Source of the DNA: Garcia nutans
Taxonomy: Eukaryota > Streptophyta > Magnoliopsida > Malpighiales > Euphorbiaceae
Length of the DNA stretch: 64,000 nucleotides
Assembly: GCA_947685225.1 (NCBI GenBank)
Contig: CANTUV010000009.1
Coordinates: 6,448,001-6,512,000, forward strand
Reading direction: 5' to 3'
Shown here: piece by piece, positions 56,401 to 64,000 of the stretch
Numbering within the stretch: position 1 is the first letter of the stretch
Layout of the letters: each line of letters begins with the position of its first letter
Notes under the pieces: generated by a model
Told to the model about the DNA's origin: nothing
Databases searched by the model: none
The model's input: only the letters and a program-made list of their open reading frames with translations
Position numbers and translations under genes: made by a program

Positions 56401-57953
56401 GAAGTCTTTAGCAAGTTTGACTGTTTATTTGCTCTCATTGCTTGTTGCGTTGAGAGTGTTGCATGTCAGATTTGAGTCTTGTGATGATGGTGCATTGATG
56501 GCTCAGTTGCAGTTAAGGCCAATTTTGTTGGATCAGATTAGGGAGGCCCAGTTGGCAGATGAAAAAATTTAGAAGATTTTGGTGGATTGCCAAAAAGGGG
56601 AGAGTCGAGACTTTCATGTGAGAGATGATGGCCATCTTTGGTATAGAGATAGGTTGTGTATCCCTGATGATGCAGAATTAAAGAGGATGATATTAGAGGA
56701 AGCACATCAATCACTCTATGCTATGCACCCTGGTAGTACCAAGATGTATCAGGATTTGAAGCAACATTATTGGTGGTCAGATATGAAAAGGAACATAATA
56801 GAATTTGTATCCAGATGTCTCACTTACCAGAGAGTGAAGGTTAAGCACCAGGTTCCTTCAGGATTACTTCAGCCATTATCAGTGCCTGAGTGGAAATGGG
56901 AGCGAGTGACGATGGATTTTGTGACTGGATTGCCTTTGACCCAGAAGAAGCATGATGCAATCTAGGTGATTGTGGATCGGATGATGATATAGATCATTTT
57001 CTTCCAGTTCATATGGATTATTCTCTTGAGAGGTTGGCGGAGCTGTATATTAGTGAGATAGTGAGGTTGCATGGAGTCCCAGTTTCTTTGGTGTGGGACC
57101 GAGACCCCCGATTTACATTGAGGTTTTGAAGGAATTTGCAGGATGCTTTGGGTTCTCAGTTGTATTTTAGTACTGCTTTTCATCCTCAGACGGATGGGCA
57201 GTCAGAGAGAGTGATACAGATTCTAGAAGATATGTTGAGGAGTTGTATAATTAATTTCACTGGGAGCTAAGACAAATTCTTGCCACTGATTGCTTTGCAT
57301 ATAACAACAATCATCAGTCCAGTATTGGGATGGCACCTTATGAGGCCTTGTATGGAAGGAAGTACAGGACACCTCTGTGTTAGGATGAGGTTGGAGAAGG
57401 TAAGTTGGTCTGTCCCGATTTGATTAAAGAAACAGAAGAGAAAGTTTAGGTGATTCGGTGTCGTTTGAAAGCAGCTTCAGACCTACAGAAATCCTATACA
57501 AATTTGAAGAGAAGAGAAATACAGTTCAGTGTGGGAGATAAATTATTTCTAAAGGTGTCTCTTTGGAAGAGAATTATGAGATTCGGCCTCAAAGGAAAGT
57601 CGAGTCCTCATTTCATAGGATCATATGAGACACTAGAGAGAGTTGGTCCAATGGCTTACAGACTGGCTTTGCCGCCTGAGTTGGATCAGATTCATAATAT
57701 TTTCCATGTCTTTATACTTCAGAGATACAAATCAGATCCATCTCATAGATTGTCAGTGGAATCTATTGAGGTGAGTCCGGATATGACTTATGAGGAAGAA
57801 CCAGTGACAATTTTTGCATGAAAAGTGAAAGAGTTGAGGAATAAGAAGGTACCACTTATGAAAGTCCTTTGGAGGAATCATTTCACTGAGGAGGCGACAT
57901 GGGAGAGTGAGCAGACGATTCGAAGTCAGTATCCCCAGTTGTTTCAGAGTTGA
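56401..57953 (+). pseudogene. Tekay-type integrase with chromodomain-like C terminus
   Basis: The zinc domain is at about 56660-56835 (ILEEAHQSLYAMHPGSTKMY, then CLTYQRVK, where the second Cys is Tyr). The core has a first Asp in VTMDFVTGLPL and a frameshifted remainder (ATTTDGQSER-like sequence near 57185). The C-terminal GPY-type region reads FIGSYETLERVGPMAYRLAL. The last segment, VPLMKVLWRNHFTEEATWES, matches the type II chromodomain-like tail of Tekay elements and ends at TGA 57951. In other chromoviruses such tails direct integration toward particular chromatin. Confidence 0.85.
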
Positions 57954-57963
57954 TAGCATGCAA

Positions 57964-60843
57964 ATTTGGGGGCAAAATTTTCTTTAGGGTGAGAGAATTG
58001 TAATATCCTAATTTTTTTTGAAATTTCTACTTTTTAAAAATTTAATAAAATAAATTATAATTTAATTAGATAAATTAAATAAATAAACTTAAATGAAAAA
58101 TGGAAGGATTTTAATTGAAAAAGTAAAATATATATATATGATATATATGCAAAATATTCATAACATATACTAAGTCAACAAAAGTTAAATTTTTAAAATT
58201 CAAAAATCAAAATCCAATGGCATTTTTGTAAATAAATTTTAAAAAATTTAAAATTATTAAAATAATTAAAAAATAAATAATTTTGGATGGGAGATGTATT
58301 TTTGGGGTTTTAAATAAATAAATAAATAAATAATTAAAAATATATTAATTAATATATATGTGGTGGAAAATGAAAGTGGAAAGAAAGAGAAATAATATTT
58401 TGGTCTTCTTCTTTTTCTTTTCCATCCTCAGCTGAAAATCCATAGCCATTCAAGAGAGGATTTTGCTTCTTCCAAGCTCATTTAATTGAAGAAATTCAAG
58501 TGTTCAAAGTGAATTTTTAAGGTTTTCCTCCATAATTAGTAAGTTTACTCACTTTTTCTTTGGTTTTCCTTAAAGTTTTGAATATGTGTGTTTTGGATTT
58601 ATGAAATAGTGTGATTTAATTATTGGAATTGGTATGAATGAAGTTATTTTAAGTGCTTAACAATGATTTTAAGGTTGGATTGAAGAAATTGTTAAGTTTG
58701 AATAAAGATTTGTGAACAGAGAGAATTTAGGGTTATGTAATTTTTGAGTTTGTGAAATAATATGGTTTAATTGTGCAATTTGATTCTAAATGAGTTGTTT
58801 TGATGCATAAACAAGTATTTTAAAGTCAAATGATGGGTTTGGTTGAGTTTGATTAGAGTTTGAAAATAGAAGTGTTGATTTAGGGTTTTGAAAAAGTAAT
58901 TTTTCAAAGTTGTTGAATTGTTTGATTTAATTAGTTTACACATGTTATAATATGTTTTTAATAATATAAATAAACTTAAAACACCAAATGGAATGGCTTA
59001 ATATAGTTTTCCAAAGTTAAAGTGAGGTTAGCCTTAACTTTGGAATTTTAGTTTGAATAATGTTTAATTGTTCTTTAAGATTGGAAATGTCTTTAAATGT
59101 GTTACTAAATAATTATTTGTGATCACATTTGATATAGGCATCGAGAAGAATTGATTTGCCCAATCCAAGTGTTGAATGGCAAGTTGGAAGAGAAGGTTGG
59201 TGTTAGTTTTGTGGCTTACTTTTGGAAGCTTTTTGATGTAAGTACAAACTTTGAATAAATTAGGTATGTTTGCATGACATTTAGGCTTAACACATTTTGG
59301 TTGAAAAATGTGTTAAGTTACTTGATGTATTGAATATGCATAAACATTATGCTATGTTATGTAATTTGTTAAGAATGCATTATATGCATTGTGAAAAGCC
59401 ATTGATAATATCTAAATTAAGTAAAAAGTGAAATATGTGCAATATGTGAAAATGACCCAAAGTATTTGGGTAATTTAGTTTGTTGTGCATGCATTAAAGA
59501 CATTGTGAAAAGCCATTGGTAATGGCTAGATTGCATAAAATATGACTTTATATGTGAATTATAGGAAAATATTCAAAATATTTAGGTAATGTGCTTTAAT
59601 GCAAAATGTGAGGCATTATAATGATATATTGAGATATGATGAAATGTGATAAATTAAAATGAAATGATATTGATATGAATGGAAAAAATGAGAAAAGAGG
59701 CAATGTGCCTAGTTGATAATGAGAAAATGAGAAAAAATTGATGATGGAAAATATGAAATAATTGTGTGCCTAGTATATTCTTCAATTTTCAGAGTTTTGT
59801 GTTTGGCGGTATGCCTATGAGATTATCCTCATTATTTGCATTCGGGGCTAGTTTTTTTGAGCAATTATTTGATTTGCCTTCGGGACTAGACGCTTGGCAT
59901 CACTGTGATATGACCTGCCTTTGGGGCTAGCTCTTGAGTAATTGCTTGATTTGCCTTCGGGACTAGACACATGGTGTCAACTTGGAACAAAATAGTAACT
60001 CTAGGATTTGAATAGCATATTAGATCCTTTGAGCCCACGCTTCTGTTTGTTGTTATGTGAATTGTAAAATAATTGAAAAATATATTTAAAATGAAATGGT
60101 ATGTCATATGGTGACATGATATGCATAAGCATTGTACATTGACATTGCATATAAGTTTTATTATTATCAAAGTTTGTACCGCTAGGCTTTTGGCTTAGCG
60201 CGATTGTAAGTCATCCCGCAGGTAACAGGGGAGATCCTGTAGAGCTGGAGAGTTCATCTAGACCGAGTCGAGTCTAGATTTGAGGTTTTCAATGTAGAGT
60301 TGATTTTTGGCTGTCAAGATTAGAAACATTGTCAGCATGTATATATTTTATATTATTATATATTTTGACATTATGTATATTATAATATTTTTTGATTTAT
60401 ATTTATTGTAAATTATAAAGAATGTATTGAAAAACTTTATAATGTGGGTTGATATGTATTTTGAAAAATATATATGTATATATATAATTGTGTTGTGAAA
60501 TTTGGAGAAATTAAGGAGTATGAGTGAAATATATGAGTTGGTTTATTGGGAGTACTTTTGTGTACATGTTGTGATTTTTTAAATTTGGGAATGTTTAAAT
60601 TACAGACAAAACTCTTTTAAATTTTTTTCATGGATTTTTATGAAAAATACTATTTTGGAACATATAGTTAATAATAAATATTTTATTTGTTATTTAAATA
60701 TACATTTTAAAGTATTTAAGATTTTAAATTTGAAAGTTAAAATTTTTTAGTAAACCGGATTGTTATATTTTTGTACCATATATGCGTATTTTACATATGC
60801 TGTGTGTATGTATTGTACGCATATATGGTATAAGGGTGTTACA
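57964..60843 (+). mobile_element. 3' LTR of the Tekay-type element with polypurine tract
   Basis: The LTR is 57999-60843, TGTAATATCC to AAGGGTGTTACA. The preceding 57964-57998 holds TTTGGGGGCAAAATTT and AGGGTGAGAGAAT, the polypurine-tract pattern of this lineage. The CCTTCGGGGCTAG array is at 59840-59970. Confidence 0.9.
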
Positions 60844-60848
60844 ACTAC

Positions 60849-62700
60849 CTTTCATAATCAGCTTTCACCATCTCATTTTCATCGATAAAATCAAACCCTT
60901 CATCAACTCAAAAATTGTCGTCTTTAGGAATCTAAGAATCCTTAACCACATTAATACAACTCCCATTATCTACTCTCCACCTTACACCATGTTTAAATAT
61001 CTCCAAGGATTGCACAATGCTCCTTCAACAATAGCTTGGATTATTGCCCCAATCAAACATTCAAAAAATCACCATTGTGAAAGTATTTGGCTTTGATAAT
61101 TTTAAACAAAAGAGACTTAATATTGTATAATAACCCCCTTCCTCATTTACCCAAGAGAGCCATATTAAAATAATGTAGGTCCCAAAACCCCATTCTACCA
61201 TCCTTCTTACTTTCGCTCATTCTATTCCAAGACATCTACCTAATATAGCTTCTACCATCCTTTTTTGTACCCCCGCCAAAAGGAGTTCATCGTCCACTAA
61301 AGCACTTTACCCAAGGACTTTGGAGTTAAGAACATTTTCATATAATAGGAAGGAATAGCTTATGCCATTGATTTTAGAAGGATCTCCTTCCTCTCTCTAG
61401 ATGAAAACTTATTATTCTAACTATTAATCTTCTTCCATAGTCTATTGTTATGAAAACTAAAAATATCCTTGTTGCTTTTAACAATTAAAGGAAGAAGTCC
61501 CAAATAATTTTCATTTTTGATAAAAGCATAAACTCCCAAAATCTCAAAACAACTCCTTTTATAATTCTCACACAAATTTATACTAAAGAAACTCCAAAAT
61601 TTATGAAGATTACCATATTGACCTGAAGCATCTTCATAAATCTTCAAAATATTTTTTTATAGCCCTGCATTCCTTTTGATTTTCTTTAAAAATAGAATGG
61701 AGTCATATGCAAAGAAAAGATGGAAAATTTTTATAGCTCTTTGACAATTCCTACGACAATGAATGATCCCTTGACTTTTTGCCTTTTCAGTAAAAAAGAT
61801 AGACTCTTTGCACATAAAATATACAAATAAGGAGATAAAGGATCTCCTTGCCTATGCCCTCTACTCCACACAATAGGACCCACCTCTTCACCATTAACCA
61901 AAATAATATACTGAACATTTATGACACAAAGCATAATTCAATTCACCTCGTTTACTACCAAACCCCAAAGCAAAAAGCATAACTTTCAAAAGCGACAAGG
62001 ATATTATTGGAAATAAGGATATCTAGTATAAAAATGAACTGACTTTCAAAAATAAATATGCATAAGCACAAACTTTTGCCTCTTAGCAAGCACTTTATAG
62101 AAAATCTTATAAAGGACATTGCACAAAGCTATATATCTAAAAATCTTTCAATAACTCAATATTAGCAATCTTAGGGATTAAGAAATTATGAGTATCAGAT
62201 AAAAAGGGTGGAAAAATACCTTGATCCAATACTAGTACCACATCTAACCCAAAGCTGTACCAAAACTTTTAATAGAACATATTGTTAAGCTCATCTAGAC
62301 CTAGAGCCTTATCATGATGCATATGTTTAACAACTCATCTAAACTCATCCTGAGAAAAGGGAGCTACAAGAGCTTTATTATCTTACTTACTAACCCTAGG
62401 CCAAATTAAACCTGACACCCTATCACACCCAATACCATCTTCTCCAAACATCATCATACAATAGTCCTTTATCATATTATGTATAGTTGTCTTCTCTTTG
62501 ACCCATTCTCCATCTTTTATTTTCAGCCTTAAAATCATATAAATTTTCCTACAAGATTTAACTTGATAATGAAATAAATGAGTATTTTTATCAACCATTT
62601 GTAAGCTAACAATCTTTAGCTCTCTACCTCTATTAATTTCTTCCTACACCAACAAGGAATTTACCTGAATTTTTAAACGACCAAACTATCTCTTGTGTGA
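60849..62700 (-). pseudogene. LINE (second minus-strand element), 5' part
   Basis: Continues the LINE of 36311-37475 across the Tekay insertion. Minus-strand pieces: 62598-62383 (MVDKNTHLFHYQVKSCRK, the linker before RT), 61934-61731 (WSRGHRQGDPLSPYLYILCA), then FFAYDSILF at about 61715 where the catalytic FADD has become FAYD, 61647-61417 (YLGLLPLIVKSNKDIFSF), and MSWNRMSESKKDG with MGFWDLHYFNMALLGK near 61230-61130. Frame breaks are frequent. The endonuclease region is not recognisable, so the element is 5'-truncated near 62700. Confidence 0.8.
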
Positions 62701-62769
62701 ATATCTAATTTTACACCTAATAAAAAATCATCAATTTTGGTTTAAATAAAAGCCCATGTGACCACAAAT

Positions 62770-64000
62770 CCAATGCAATTGGAATCACCTAAATCGGACA
62801 CCCGACGGCCCCTAACGTGCCATTAGAATGTTTTTGCACAAAACATACATGTAGTGGCAATAAATCTTTAAATTTTTACTATTTTATTAAAATCTAATCT
62901 GTTACGGTTCTAACACATTAAAAATCACTCAAAACAAAATATTGAATAGTCCCAAATAGGCCTCCAGAAGTTAATTGCGCATTCTTGGCCGAAATTGGGC
63001 CTATCGGGCCTTGCTGCAGCCCAGCCTGCACAGGCAACCTACGTTGCCTGCAAAAGATAATTTTACTATTGTGAGCCTTAATTTTTGAGCCCCAATAACT
63101 AAATTTAAAATTTTTTTTATTTTAACCTTCCAAAACTCTATAAATAGGCCCTCCTCACTTCATTTTCACTTACACCACTTAACCATGTAAACCTAATTGC
63201 TAGTTGTTTCATATTTTTTCCCTCCTTTCTTCTTTTAAATTAAAAGGTTCAATCTTTTTTAATTCAAATCACCTAGAATTTACTTCTTTAAAAAATTTGG
63301 GTGCTCAGTCCATAATCAAGGGCTTGGTTTTCTTAAACCAGCTTATGTTAGTTGCTTCTTTAGCAACCTTTTTACCTAAGTAAACATGGAACTTCGATAT
63401 GGTCACGCACTAAAGCCACCACCACTAAGGGTATCAAGGAAGGTAAAACTCTAATCCTATTACTTGTTAATTTGATTTTTATGGATGGATGGATCATTTA
63501 CATTTTCAAAGGCCATCATTTGGGCTTTGGAATTGTACCTAAACATTTGGACCTAAACTTTAAAAAGACTTAAATTAGATTAAAAGCTTGAATCAATCAA
63601 AATCCAAAAATTACTTTCAAATTAGGGTTTAAACCCAAAATTTCATCTTTCAAAATGAAAATCATTTTGTTCCAAACTTTAGATTTAGATTTATTGAGTT
63701 AAACCTAATTTTCAATATAGACTTAGATTTTAAGAGTTGAAACCTAAAATCAATCTTGGACTTACGTTTATCGAGTCAAACCTAATTTTCATCATTGACT
63801 TAGGTTTTAAAGAGTTAAAACCTAAAATCAATCTTAGACTTAGGTTTATCAAGTTAAACATAGTCTTTCAATCATAGAATTAGGTTTTAAAGAGTTAACT
63901 AAAATCAATCTTAGACTTAGGTTTGAAGAGGCAAAATCTAAAATCAATGTTAGACTTAAATTTTAAAGAGTTAAAACCTAAAATCAATCTTAGAATTAGG
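62770..64000 (+). repeat. Dispersed repeat block, copy 2
   Basis: Homologous in the same order and orientation to 2190-3560: an AATCGGACACCCGACGGCCC segment, CTCTATAAATAGGCCCTC at 63139, GTAAACCTAATTGCTAGTTG at 63187, TTGCTTCTTTAGCAACC at 63352, and then a minisatellite from about 63688 (period about 77 bp) that runs off the right edge. The two copies are clearly diverged. Confidence 0.65.

Larger units (their letters stand above)
37476..60843 (+). mobile_element. Tekay-type Gypsy retrotransposon, full length but interrupted and decayed
   Basis: Two LTRs of 2868 and 2845 bp bound an internal region with primer site, gag, protease, RT, RNase H, integrase, a chromodomain-like end and a polypurine tract. 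The flanks are ACTAT (37471-37475) and ACTAC (60844-60848), a target duplication with one change. Domain order and the C-terminal integrase extension (PVTIFA*KVKELRNKKVPL, then EEATWESE) place it in the chromovirus Tekay/Del lineage. It inserted into the LINE of 36311-62700. An Athila element (42675-55451) sits in its RT. Dozens of in-frame stops make it incapable of movement. Confidence 0.92.

Noticed and set aside
61731..61934. RT-like ORF as a separate gene
   Set aside because: It is one piece of the LINE that continues on the other side of the Tekay element, with matching order and strand.
2190..64000. The similar blocks at 2190-3560 and 62770-64000 as the two LTRs of one 60-kb element
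   Set aside because: They are strongly diverged, have no target duplication or primer/polypurine sites, and enclose unrelated genes on both strands. A dispersed repeat family is simpler.

Overview
This is a stretch of nuclear DNA from a plant, probably a eudicot. The evidence is spliced genes with GT-AG introns, plant-specific protein families (a heavy-metal-associated isoprenylated protein, a PPR protein, a plastid lipid phosphate phosphatase), plant retrotransposon lineages (Tekay, Athila, Copia, L1-type LINEs) and very AT-rich spacers. I cannot name the species. No rRNA, tRNA, CRISPR array or operon was seen. No undescribed multi-gene system is visible: most of the window is transposable elements nested in one another.

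Layout. 1-2189: 5' end of a decayed Copia element on the minus strand, cut by the window edge. 2190-3560: a dispersed repeat with a 70-bp minisatellite, found again at 62770-64000. 5220-5720: a pure C tract beside a broken 2-oxoglutarate dioxygenase. 6386-10044: a decayed CACTA-like DNA transposon. 10163-13178: a solo LTR with perfect 5-bp target duplications. 13930-18270: a tandem pair of HMA/HIPP genes, the first intact and the second truncated. 18440-25975: an old plus-strand LINE interrupted by a hAT-like element (itself holding a 5.4-kb minus-strand LINE) and by a Tourist-like MITE. 26807-28444: a second copy of the hAT-like repeat holding an inorganic pyrophosphatase retrocopy with an inverted 5' part. 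28466-30330: a 5'-truncated, frameshifted PPR gene. 31991-34904: an apparently intact four-exon LPP-epsilon gene on the minus strand. 36311-62700: a minus-strand LINE split by a 23.4-kb Tekay-type Gypsy element, which is itself split inside its reverse transcriptase by a 12.8-kb Athila-type element on the opposite strand.

Host genes. Only two host genes look functional: the first HIPP gene (metal binding, predicted prenylated) and the LPP-epsilon gene (phosphatidate phosphatase of the plastid envelope). The second HIPP copy, the PPR gene, the dioxygenase and the pyrophosphatase copy are broken or partial.

Order of events, read from the nesting: LINE first, then Tekay into it, then Athila into Tekay; and separately LINE first, then the hAT-like element into it, then a younger LINE into the hAT-like element. 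All alignments were made by eye, so divergence statements are qualitative unless a count is given.
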